Positions 50,508 through 58,367 of a stretch of DNA of 64,000 nucleotides are shown here, piece after piece (the stretch's first letter is position 1; every line of letters begins with the position of its first letter). A program made the position numbers and the translations under genes. The notes beneath the pieces are model-generated. The model ran no database searches, was not told the DNA's origin, and worked only from the letters and a program-made list of their open reading frames with translations. Source of the DNA: Myxococcota bacterium (GTDB lineage Bacteria; Myxococcota_A; UBA9160; SMWR01); contig JBCCEW010000006.1 in the NCBI GenBank assembly GCA_039030075.1, positions 124,001 to 188,000 on the forward strand, given 5' to 3'.

Positions 50508-50948
50508 ATGCCCCCTGATCGCCCGCCTGCGGTCGACGACGACCGCTGGGACCACCGACGTGTGTTCGCATTGCTGCGCGAACTCGGTCGATTGCGTGTA
50601 ATTCACCGCAGCGGTGCCAGTACCTTCGAAGCGCTGTGTACGATGGGCCCCCACGGTTTCGCGGGTGGCTACCTCAACGCGATCACGGATGCCTATCACT
50701 GGCACGTGAAGCTCGACGAGTTCGGCTTCCTGCGGACCCACGACACCACCCACGCGCGCTCGGGTCGTCGCGTCCTGTTCTTCGAGCTCTGCGCCACCCG
50801 CGAGGCGAAGCCCTTTGCGATGATCTACCTGCATCGCGAAAAGGGAGCCGAGTTCGAGGTCGACCGCGAGAAGCGCTTCCTCGAAGCGCATGCCGCGCTG
50901 GCGACCGGGCGCGAGCTCGAACCCTTCGACGGAGAAGCCCCAGAATGA
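50508..50948 (+). CDS. Haem utilisation carrier protein HutX/ChuX family
   Basis: 146 aa, the normal size of HutX/ChuX. Conserved segments: RVIHRSGASTFEALCTMGPHGF near the start, YHWHVKLDEFGFLRTHD and FFELCATREAKPFAMIYLHRE. The family binds haem in the cytoplasm and hands it to degradation enzymes or acts as a storage sink. It is the first gene of the rightward haem operon. The ATG of the next gene overlaps its stop (AATGATG). Confidence 0.92.
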   Translation: MPPDRPPAVDDDRWDHRRVFALLRELGRLRVIHRSGASTFEALCTMGPHGFAGGYLNAITDAYHWHVKLDEFGFLRTHDTTHARSGRRVLFFELCATREAKPFAMIYLHREKGAEFEVDREKRFLEAHAALATGRELEPFDGEAPE

Positions 50949-51826
50949 TGATTCGAAGCGGCCGCATGGCGGCCCTGACCCTGCTCGTGCTCCTGACGGC
51001 GGCGGCCACAGCGTCCGCTGAGGCTGCGAAATCGCTGCGCGTGGCCACGCTGCTGCCCAGCGTCGAAGACGCGCTGCGCGACCTGCCGGGGGTCGAGGTC
51101 GTCGCCGGCGTCCGTCGTTCCTTTACTGCGCCCGAACGAACCGATGTGATCGACCTCGGCAGTCCGCACCATCCCAACGTCGAGCGCCTGGCGACGTCCC
51201 GGGCGGACCTGGTGATCGCCGACGCCCTGATCAATGGCCACCTCGAGGAGATGCTCACCCGCTTCGGCGCCGAGGTGATGATGATCGACACGACGAGTGT
51301 CGAAGGCATCTTTGCCGGCCTCGTCGCGGTGGGACGCCGGGTGGGGGCCGAGCAGGCCCTCGAGCAGCGTGTGGCATCGGCCCGCGAAGGGGTGAATGCG
51401 CAGAAGGTCGAGGCGCCGCTCCGTGTGCTCGCCCTGTTCGGCACGCCGGGCAAGTTCCAGGTGATCACCGACCAGAACTGGATCGGCAGTCTGCTCGACA
51501 CGCTGGCTCTCGAGAATCTGGGGGCTGGGGTGAGGGGCGAGCAGCGAATCCCCGGATTCGTCGCCGTCAGCCAGGAGCATCTCTCCACGTTGCGCCCGGA
51601 CCTCGTGCTGCTGGTGGCCCATGGGGATCCCCGCGCGATCCAGGGCGAATTGCAGAAGCAGCTCGCGGGCAACGGTCCGCTCGGCCAGCTCGGCAAGTCG
51701 GCGTCCCACGGCGTCCACGTGCTGCGCCCCGATCTCTTCATGGGCAATCCTGGGCTCGCCCTGCCTGCCGCGGCCGAAGCCCTCGCGGCATACGCGGCCA
51801 CGACGCCGTCCGTCGCTGCGCCGTGA
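50945..51826 (+). CDS. hmuT: Haem ABC transporter substrate-binding protein HmuT
   Basis: 293 aa with a signal peptide (about residues 1-26, ending ASAEA). Helical-backbone periplasmic binding fold: RVATLLPSVEDALRDL, TDVIDLGSPHHPNVERLA, and the closing segment VHVLRPDLFMGNPGLALPAAAEAL. It delivers haem from the outer-membrane receptor to HmuUV. A tyrosine ligand common in some HmuT proteins is not obvious at the usual place. It overlaps hutX and hmuU at both ends. Confidence 0.9.
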   Translation: MMIRSGRMAALTLLVLLTAAATASAEAAKSLRVATLLPSVEDALRDLPGVEVVAGVRRSFTAPERTDVIDLGSPHHPNVERLATSRADLVIADALINGHLEEMLTRFGAEVMMIDTTSVEGIFAGLVAVGRRVGAEQALEQRVASAREGVNAQKVEAPLRVLALFGTPGKFQVITDQNWIGSLLDTLALENLGAGVRGEQRIPGFVAVSQEHLSTLRPDLVLLVAHGDPRAIQGELQKQLAGNGPLGQLGKSASHGVHVLRPDLFMGNPGLALPAAAEALAAYAATTPSVAAP

Positions 51827-52845
51827 GCCGACTTTGGGGACAACTCCGGACGCTCTACCTGCGTCTGCGCGAGCGCCCCAGTTTCTGGGCGATGCTCTTG
51901 ACCGCGGGCGTGGGAGCAGCAGCGTTGCATGCACTCACGACCGGAGCGGTCGCGGTGCCCCTCGCGGAGCTGTGGCCGGCTCTCATCGATGAGGAGCATG
52001 CCTTCCATGCCGTCGTCTTCGACGTGCGGTTGCCGCGGATCGTCGGGGCCGTCCTGGTCGGAGCATCGCTGGCCTGCGCCGGGGCGCTAATGCAGACCGT
52101 CGTGCGCAACCCGCTGGCCGACCCTGGCTTGATCGGGGTGAGTGCCGGTGCGGGCGTCGCGGTCCTGCTGGTGATCGTACTGGCACCCGAAGCGACGTTG
52201 GCTCTGCCGTTCTTTGCCTTCCTCGGGGCGAGCACTGCCCTGACCGTGCTGATCGCGAGCGCCTGGACCAAGGCGCGCACGCCGGCGCCCCTCCGGATCA
52301 TCCTCTCGGGCGTTGCGCTTCAGGCGCTCGGTCTCGGGCTACTCGCGATCCTCCAGTTCTTCTACGCCGACCGCGCGCCGGCCTTCGTGGCGTTCGTGAT
52401 CGGATCGCTGAACGGTCTTTCCTGGACCGACGTCGGCATCGTGCTGGTCCCTACCGTGATCGGGCTGAGTCTGGCGCTGATCGGGATCCGCACCCTCAAC
52501 CTGCTGCTCTTCGACGACGCCACGGCGAGTGGCGTCGGGCTCCGGGTGCGCGCAGCACGGCTCGCCGCGTCGGGTCTGTCGGCGCTCTTGGCCGCCGGTG
52601 CGGTCAGCGTCGCCGGGCTGGTCGCTTTCGTCGGACTGATCGTGCCCAACGGGATCCGGCTGCTGACGGGGCCGGACCACAAGGTCTTGATCCCGCTCAC
52701 CGCTCTGGGCGGTGCGCTGCTCATGATTTGCGCCGACACCCTGGGACGCACGGCGGTGGCGCCGCTCGAGCTGCCCGTGGGCGCTCTGCTCGCGCTGATC
52801 GGCGGACCGTACTTCCTCGTGCTGCTCCGGTGGAAGCTGGTATGA
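51823..52845 (+). CDS. hmuU: Haem ABC transporter permease HmuU (FecCD family)
   Basis: 340 aa, about 10 membrane helices, GTG start overlapping hmuT (GTGA). FecCD signature: VRLPRIVGAVLVGASLACAGALMQTVVRNPLADPG split over the first loop, and LVAFVGLIVPNGIRLLTGPDHK in the coupling region. It forms the channel for haem in the inner membrane. The last bases overlap the HmuV start (ATGA). Confidence 0.95.
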   Translation: MSRLWGQLRTLYLRLRERPSFWAMLLTAGVGAAALHALTTGAVAVPLAELWPALIDEEHAFHAVVFDVRLPRIVGAVLVGASLACAGALMQTVVRNPLADPGLIGVSAGAGVAVLLVIVLAPEATLALPFFAFLGASTALTVLIASAWTKARTPAPLRIILSGVALQALGLGLLAILQFFYADRAPAFVAFVIGSLNGLSWTDVGIVLVPTVIGLSLALIGIRTLNLLLFDDATASGVGLRVRAARLAASGLSALLAAGAVSVAGLVAFVGLIVPNGIRLLTGPDHKVLIPLTALGGALLMICADTLGRTAVAPLELPVGALLALIGGPYFLVLLRWKLV

Positions 52846-53645
52846 CGGCGATCCTCGAGGCGAAGCGCGTCTGTGCGCGTCATGACGGTGGAGATCACGA
52901 CGCGATTCGCGACGTCAGCCTGGCCATCGCGCCGGGCGAGATCGTCGTACTCCTCGGGCCGAACGGTTCGGGGAAGAGCACGCTGCTCGCCTCGCTCGCT
53001 GGTGAGATCCCGCCGCGCGAGGGGAGCGTCCAACTCGACGGGAAGGATCTTCGCGAGTACAAGCCGAAAGCGTTCGCGCGCCGCGTAGCGCGATTGCCTC
53101 AGGATCCGGCTACGCCGGAGGGGCTTTCGGTCGGGTCCCTGGTCATGAGCGGGCGCCACCCCCACCTCGGTTTCTTCGAGGCGCCGGGCCCCGAAGATGC
53201 CGCCGCCGTGCGTCGCGGTCTGGAGGCCGTCGGCCTCTCGGACGCCGCGCATCGCTCCGTCGATCGCCTCTCGGGCGGGGAGCGACGCCGCGCCTGGATC
53301 GCCATGGTGTTGGCGCAAGAGGCGGACGTGCTGTTGCTCGACGAGCCGACGGCAGCCCTCGATCTGCGGCACCAGTGGGAAGTGCTCGACAACCTGTCGC
53401 GCATCTCCCAAGACCGCGGCATCACCGTCGTGGCCGCACTCCACGACCTCGAGCAGGCGGCGAGCCTGGCCCACCGGGTGGCCGTGATGCACCGCGGCCG
53501 TCTCTACGACCTCGGGCCCCCGGAGCGCTGCTTGCGCGAGGACACGATTCGCGACGTCTACCAGGTAGACGCGCTGTTGCAGAAAGAAGACGGCGCTCTG
53601 CGGATGCGCGTGCGGGGACCTGCAGACCCGCTGCGCAGCCTATGA
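52842..53645 (+). CDS. hmuV: Haem ABC transporter ATP-binding protein HmuV
   Basis: 267 aa. Walker A GPNGSGKST (39-47), Q-loop RVARLPQD, signature LSGGERRR, Walker B VLLLDEPTAALD, switch His in ALHDLEQA. It powers HmuU. A YQVDALLQKEDG segment near the C-terminus is typical of FecE/HmuV proteins. It overlaps the unknown gene downstream (ATGA), so the latter is translated with it. Confidence 0.95.
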   Translation: MTAILEAKRVCARHDGGDHDAIRDVSLAIAPGEIVVLLGPNGSGKSTLLASLAGEIPPREGSVQLDGKDLREYKPKAFARRVARLPQDPATPEGLSVGSLVMSGRHPHLGFFEAPGPEDAAAVRRGLEAVGLSDAAHRSVDRLSGGERRRAWIAMVLAQEADVLLLDEPTAALDLRHQWEVLDNLSRISQDRGITVVAALHDLEQAASLAHRVAVMHRGRLYDLGPPERCLREDTIRDVYQVDALLQKEDGALRMRVRGPADPLRSL

Positions 53646-54322
53646 GACCCACGAAGCGAGGCAGATACCCAGCGATGTGGAATCGACGCAACCAGAACCC
53701 CGGCTCTGCCGGTCGGCCGCTCCCGGCCGAGTTCCTCGAGTGGCAGGTGAAGCTGCGGGCCTGGACGATGCACGAGACCCACGGTGCGCCCCACGCGGGC
53801 GTCGCGCCGCTGTTGGTCGTGCGACAGCCGGGACTTGCGGTGGGCGTGAGCAGCCACTCGATCATTTGCGGGCTCCTACCGGCGCCCGGGGTTCTCGACG
53901 CAAAGACCGTCGAGTTTCGCGAGCTCTACGAAGCCCATATCGGCGACGGCGCCCGCGCGGTGTACGACCAGGGCATTGCCTACCTCAAGAACTACTACGA
54001 GGAGGCCTCGGCCTTCGACCCGGGCAGCATCACCACGCTGCTGCCGCGGAAACTCCCCGTGGTCGACGCCTTGCGGTCCGAAACCAAGTGCGCGCTCGTG
54101 TTCTACGTCTTCGACCTCGTGGACAAGAGCGAAGTCGGGCGGTTGCGCTGTCTGCACGTGGACTGTGAAGCCGACGTGCTCGAGAGCGGCCCGGTCTACG
54201 ACAACGTGTGGTGGCACAACACGCTCTTCCACGGCCCGGCCGACGAGCACGTCGTGATCCACTTCCGGCACCGCGGGACCTGGGATACCCGCTTCGGTGC
54301 GCTGGACGAGGTGGCCTCGTGA
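53642..54322 (+). CDS. Uncharacterised protein in haem operon
   Basis: 226 aa from ATG 53642 that overlaps the hmuV stop (ATGA); the gene ends with GTGA overlap to exbB. No signal peptide or membrane helix. The chain is rich in conserved-looking His/Tyr/Cys: MHETHGAPHAGVAP near residue 45, HSIICGLLPAP, an acidic and aromatic stretch IAYLKNYYEEA, and the C-terminal LRCLHVDCEADVLE and WWHNTLFHGPADEHVVIHF. Several His could hold haem or metal. I do not recognise a family. It may be a haem-degrading or haem-handling enzyme peculiar to this lineage. Confidence 0.75.
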   Translation: MRPTKRGRYPAMWNRRNQNPGSAGRPLPAEFLEWQVKLRAWTMHETHGAPHAGVAPLLVVRQPGLAVGVSSHSIICGLLPAPGVLDAKTVEFRELYEAHIGDGARAVYDQGIAYLKNYYEEASAFDPGSITTLLPRKLPVVDALRSETKCALVFYVFDLVDKSEVGRLRCLHVDCEADVLESGPVYDNVWWHNTLFHGPADEHVVIHFRHRGTWDTRFGALDEVAS

Positions 54323-55110
54323 TCCGGATCGTCTGCGTCGCGCTCGGACTCGCCTTCGCGGCGGTGGCTGGGGCCCAGGAATCGGCCACCCAGGCCGTGG
54401 CGGCCTACGACCAGTTGCCGCCGCCCGCGAGCGAGCGAACCCTCGCCGACTGGTACGCCATGGGCGGCTGGGTGATGCACCTGCTCGTTGCCTGTTCGGT
54501 GATCGCGGTTGCCATCGGCCTCGAGCGCGCGGTTTCGCTTCGCTCCGGGGCGGTGGCGCCGAGGCGGCTGACGAAAGCGCTGGTCAAGGCGGCCAGCTCG
54601 GCGGACTTCGCCCTCTTCGAAGAGCACAACCGGAAGTCGAGCTCGGCTCTGGCATCCCTCGGCGGAAACCTCCTGGAGGCCTGGCGACGTACCCGCGATC
54701 GCGTTGCGACCGAAGAGGCTCTCGAGGTGGCCGCGAGTTCGGAAACGGCTCGACTGTCCCGCAATCTCTCGCTGCTTTCGTCGGTCGGGAACGTCGCCAC
54801 GCTCCTTGGCCTGCTCGGAACGGTTCTCGGGATGATCGAAGCCTTCGAGACGATCGCGAGTCAGGGATCGAGTGATGCAGCGGTGGTGGCGGGCGGCATC
54901 TTCCGCGCGCTGGTGACCACGGCGGCTGGCCTTTCGATCGGCATTTTCGCTTTTACGCTTCATGCACTCTTGCGCCGGCGGGTCGAGGGTTGGATCGAGC
55001 GGCTCGAGGACGACCTCACCGAGGTCCTCGACGCGCTCGAGACCGTCGAGTCGACCGAGCTTCTGCCGGCCCGCGAGGAGGCTCTCGAGCCCCAAGCGGC
55101 CGCGTCATGA
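54319..55110 (+). CDS. exbB: MotA/TolQ/ExbB proton channel family protein ExbB
   Basis: 263 aa from GTG (GTGA overlap). There is a signal-like N-terminus (ends VAGAQE), an extra 25-residue linker, and then the ExbB helices: WVMHLLVACSVIAVAIGLERAV, LSLLSSVGNVATLLGLLGTVLGMIEAFE and IFRALVTTAAGLSIGIFAFTL. The pore Thr residues are present. It forms the energising complex with ExbD and TonB. Confidence 0.93.
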   Translation: MIRIVCVALGLAFAAVAGAQESATQAVAAYDQLPPPASERTLADWYAMGGWVMHLLVACSVIAVAIGLERAVSLRSGAVAPRRLTKALVKAASSADFALFEEHNRKSSSALASLGGNLLEAWRRTRDRVATEEALEVAASSETARLSRNLSLLSSVGNVATLLGLLGTVLGMIEAFETIASQGSSDAAVVAGGIFRALVTTAAGLSIGIFAFTLHALLRRRVEGWIERLEDDLTEVLDALETVESTELLPAREEALEPQAAAS

Positions 55111-55526
55111 GGATCGCGCGCGGCGTCGAAGCCGAGGACAACGGCATGGGGCTCACGCCGCTCATCGACGTGGTCTTCCTGCTCCTGATCTTCTTCATCG
55201 TCGCCACGTCGTTCAACGAGCCGCGCCTGTCGCTGGAGCTCCCCGCGGCCGAGACGGCCGCGATGAGTGAGCCGGTCGAAGCCGTGCGCGTCGAGATCCG
55301 CAACTCGGGCGAGATCGTCGTCGACGGCGAGACGACCACGCTGCTCGATCTCGACAGCCTGTTCGCGAAGCGTGCCGGCGATGTCGACGTCGTCGAGCTG
55401 CGCGCTGAACTCGCGGTGCCCCACGGCTCCGTGGTCGAAGTTCTGGACCGAGCCCGTGCGCACGGTCTGACGGAGGTATCCATCGCGGTCGAACCGCGCG
55501 CGGGGCCTGCACCCGCGAATCCATGA
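55107..55526 (+). CDS. exbD: Biopolymer transport protein ExbD
   Basis: 139 aa, one membrane helix. GLTPLIDVVFLLLIFFIVATSF carries the protonatable Asp. The periplasmic domain follows with EIVVDGETTTLLDLDSLF and VEVLDRARAHGLTEVSIAVE. ATG overlaps the exbB stop. The last gene before the third PEP-CTERM gene, which begins 107 bp later. Confidence 0.95.
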   Translation: MRIARGVEAEDNGMGLTPLIDVVFLLLIFFIVATSFNEPRLSLELPAAETAAMSEPVEAVRVEIRNSGEIVVDGETTTLLDLDSLFAKRAGDVDVVELRAELAVPHGSVVEVLDRARAHGLTEVSIAVEPRAGPAPANP

Positions 55527-55632
55527 TGTTGTCCGGCCCTCGGATGCGAAGTGCGTGTCCGAAGGCCGGTGCTGTCCGGTGAGGCCCAAGCGAAGCGCCA
55601 GGCCCCCTCGCCAAAATGAGGAGAAAGCAGAA

Positions 55633-56295
55633 ATGGCTGGGAAGGCTAGTAACACTCGGAGGGGGCTCTGGCTCTCTCTATTGATCCTGTTGTGGACGTT
55701 GCCCGCGGGCGCGCTCCCGATCGTCCCGTTCACGGAGACCTTCAACGTGGACGACTCCAATTGGCTGGATGCCACGAGCGGCGCGCCGACCTACAACGCG
55801 ACCGGCGGCCCTGATGGCAGCGGCTACATCTCGACCACCCAGATCGCCCAGGGTCCGCCCTTCGGGACGATCATGTTCCGCGCCAACCAGTCGGCTGGCG
55901 CCAGCGGCGGGAACTTCTCCGGCGACTGGGGCAACGTGATCACCCTGACGGCGGACGTTCGTCACGACGGCCCCGCGCCGGCGAGCTTCTTCTTCCGCTT
56001 CTCGGCGGGACCGGGGAACTCGCTGATCGGCCTGACGGGCGCTCCGGTGGCCGCGAACGTCTGGACGACGCTGACCCTGGCGATCGACGCCTCGAACCCG
56101 CTCTTTACGAGCGGCGGCGGCACCTTCGCTTCGGTGATGCCCAATGTCCAGGACTTCCAGATCGGTGTTGTTGGTGATGCCGCGACGTCGGTGACCTGGG
56201 ACCTCGACAACGTGAGCATCGTGCCCGAGCCCTCGACGGCGCTGCTCGTCGCGGGTGGGCTGCTCGCGATGGCCCGCGCGCGTCGCCGCAGCTAG
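55633..56295 (+). CDS. PEP-CTERM domain protein downstream of exbBD
   Basis: 220 aa from ATG 55633, GAGGAGA 8 nt upstream. Signal peptide (ends PAGALP). The body is rich in Asn, Gly, Thr and aromatic residues and looks like a beta-sandwich, with FTETFNVDDSNWLDATSG and TWDLDNVSIVPE. The exosortase tag is VPEPSTALLVAGGLLAMARARRRS (its first part), at residues about 197-220. It sits at the end of the rightward haem operon and before a good terminator, so it seems to be a part of the same unit. Confidence 0.88.
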   Translation: MAGKASNTRRGLWLSLLILLWTLPAGALPIVPFTETFNVDDSNWLDATSGAPTYNATGGPDGSGYISTTQIAQGPPFGTIMFRANQSAGASGGNFSGDWGNVITLTADVRHDGPAPASFFFRFSAGPGNSLIGLTGAPVAANVWTTLTLAIDASNPLFTSGGGTFASVMPNVQDFQIGVVGDAATSVTWDLDNVSIVPEPSTALLVAGGLLAMARARRRS

Positions 56296-56315
56296 TTCGA
56301 GACGACCCGAAAAGG

Positions 56316-56349
56316 CGGGCCCGGGTGCGCTGGCACCCGGGCCCGTTTT
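56316..56349 (+). terminator. Intrinsic terminator after PEP-CTERM gene
   Basis: CGGGCCCGGGTGC pairs with GCACCCGGGCCCG (13 bp) around loop gctg, followed by TTTTC. It is 20 bp after the gene stop and is the clearest rho-independent terminator in the window. It should end the haem operon. Confidence 0.9.
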
Positions 56350-56792
56350 CGTTGGCGGCCTCGCGTTTCGATCAGGGGCCGACGCCGCGGTTCAGGCGAA
56401 TTCACTGGTGTGGCTGGCTTCTGCATCGCGATTTGCCGTCACGTTCGTTTGTCGGAATCGGCGCGCCGCTGCACATGCGCCCGAACGGGCACGCATTCAC
56501 GCAATCGTCACCGTTCGAATCGCTGTACACATTTCTTCCCTCGCTATTGTGCAGAGCATCGCGTGCCACGCGCGCCCGAATCGGCACACGTTCAAATCCG
56601 GTCGCGACGAACGCTCTAGAGGCATCCCTCGTCGCGCAGTAGGTCTCGTCGGTGAGTCTCCTGTGGCCATCGCAGGCCTGCAGTGCGTCTCGTCTCGAGG
56701 GCTTCGTCGTTCGCTCTTCATGCTGTCCAAGACGTCTCGGACGTCGCAGGGCAGAAGGGAAGCGTTCGTCCGAAACCGAGTTGTCCGCCTCT
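56350..56792. other. Gene-free 443-bp stretch, lower G+C than neighbours
   Basis: No coding frame with a ribosome-binding site. A 23-nt imperfect repeat occurs twice (about 56475 and 56569, each starting gcgcccgaa). The part next to 56793 should contain the promoter of the membrane/TPR gene, but none is clear. A riboswitch or leader peptide cannot be identified. Confidence 0.45.
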
Positions 56793-58367
56793 GTGTCCGA
56801 TTCCAAGACGACGGCCGCTGCCGACCGCTGGCTGCACGGCCCCGCTTCCGATCTGCTTCTCGGCAGTGCTCTGGTGTACCTGCCGCTGTTCGCGTTGCTC
56901 CTCGGTGCGGGCACGCGGCTCGAGGCGTGGATTCCCATGAGCCTCATGCCGCTCGTGATCCTCGCGTTCAACACGCCCCACATCGGGGCGACCCTGTTGC
57001 GGGTGTACGAGCGGGAGGACGATCGCCGTGCCTACCAGATCTTCGCCCTCTACCTGACGCTGCTGCTCGTCGGGCTGAGCCTGGCCGGCCTGTACGTGCC
57101 CGTCATCGGGTCGGTTCTGATCACGCTCTACGTCACCGTGATCCCCTGGCACTTCACCGGCCAGAACTACGGGATCGCCGTGCTCTTCCTCCGCCGGCGC
57201 GGGGTCGAGCTGGATCCGGAGACGAAGCGGCCGCTCTATCTCACGTTCATCCTGACCTACGCGATCACCTTCGTCGCGCTGCACGGGGACGTCCTCTCCG
57301 ACGCCTATGCCCCCCTGCGGGTCATCGGCACGCAGTACCGCTTCTTCGCCCTGGGGATCCCGGGTTCGATCGTCTGGTTCCTGCTGGCCGGCCTCGCGAT
57401 CGGCTACGTGCACTGTGTGCTGCAGGCTCTCTCGCGGCTTCGCGCCGTCGCGAGCTGGGGGCAGATCGCGCCGGCCGTCGCGTTGATGGGCGTGCAGGCG
57501 CTCTGGTACGCGGTTCCCATTCTCATCTACTTCGTGATGGACCCGAGCGGCATCTTCCCGTTCGATGCGGCCCACTACGCGTACACGTTCACGTGGATCA
57601 CCCAGATCCACGCGGTCCAGTACCTCTGGGTCTCGAGTTACTTCGCCCAGCGGCGTGATCCAGGCTTGTCGACCGGCCGCTACTTCGGCCGCGCGCTCCT
57701 CGCTGGGACGGCCGTCTACGGGGTGCCCGCGCTGCTGCTGGCGCCCGGAGTCCTGGGCAGCGTGCCCTTCGATGGCGGCCTGTTCATCATGCTCGCCGGA
57801 GCGTTGAACCTGCACCACGTGCTCCTCGACAGCGCGATCTGGAAACTGCGTTCGAGCCGGGTGGCGAGCGTGCTGCTGCGTCCGAGCGAGTCGGTTACGG
57901 CCCCGGCCGAACGGGCCCCATCGGGCTGGCGGCCCCTGGTCTGGGCCTCGGGAACCCTGGGGCTGGCACTCATGGTGTTCGGCACCCTCGAGAGCCACTT
58001 CGGGAGCCTCGGCGCGATCGAGCGCAAGGATCTCGTGCGCCTCGAGCAATCCAGTCGACGTCTCGCCTGGATGGGACGCGAGAGCCCGAACCTGCACGAG
58101 AGCATCGCCGTGCTCCGCGCCGAGCGCGGCGACCTGGGTGGCGCCCTCGAGGCGCTCGAACGCGCCGTCTCGCTCCAGGCCACCGACACGGCCTGGGTGA
58201 ACATCGGGCGCATTCGCGAACGCAGCGGGGATCTTCCCGGTGCGATCGAGGCCTATCGCGAAGCCGCCGCTCTCGCGCCCGACTCCGAGGACGTGCGGCG
58301 TGAACTCGAGCGCGCATTGGAAACCCGCGCTGCGTCGCGGGTCCGGCGTGAAGACGTCGCCTCCTAG
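56793..58367 (+). CDS. Membrane protein with C-terminal TPR repeats
   Basis: 524 aa from GTG 56793 (TTG 56781 is the alternative). About 10 membrane helices occupy residues 20-400, with inner segments rich in His and aromatic residues (VIPWHFTGQNYGIA, TWITQIHAVQYLWV, ALNLHHVLLD). The last 120 residues are TPR-like (AVLRAERGDLGGALEALERAVSLQ and IRERSGDLPGAIEAYREAAAL). Function unknown. The HH and HxxxQ segments in helices could bind a metal, which is unusual for a TPR anchor. It shares its stop palindrome with the ceramidase-like gene. Confidence 0.7.
   Translation: MSDSKTTAAADRWLHGPASDLLLGSALVYLPLFALLLGAGTRLEAWIPMSLMPLVILAFNTPHIGATLLRVYEREDDRRAYQIFALYLTLLLVGLSLAGLYVPVIGSVLITLYVTVIPWHFTGQNYGIAVLFLRRRGVELDPETKRPLYLTFILTYAITFVALHGDVLSDAYAPLRVIGTQYRFFALGIPGSIVWFLLAGLAIGYVHCVLQALSRLRAVASWGQIAPAVALMGVQALWYAVPILIYFVMDPSGIFPFDAAHYAYTFTWITQIHAVQYLWVSSYFAQRRDPGLSTGRYFGRALLAGTAVYGVPALLLAPGVLGSVPFDGGLFIMLAGALNLHHVLLDSAIWKLRSSRVASVLLRPSESVTAPAERAPSGWRPLVWASGTLGLALMVFGTLESHFGSLGAIERKDLVRLEQSSRRLAWMGRESPNLHESIAVLRAERGDLGGALEALERAVSLQATDTAWVNIGRIRERSGDLPGAIEAYREAAALAPDSEDVRRELERALETRAASRVRREDVAS

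Noticed and set aside
45273-56295. Exosortase/EPS cluster
   Set aside because: Three PEP-CTERM proteins are present, but no exosortase (EpsH/XrtA) or polysaccharide genes were found in the window.
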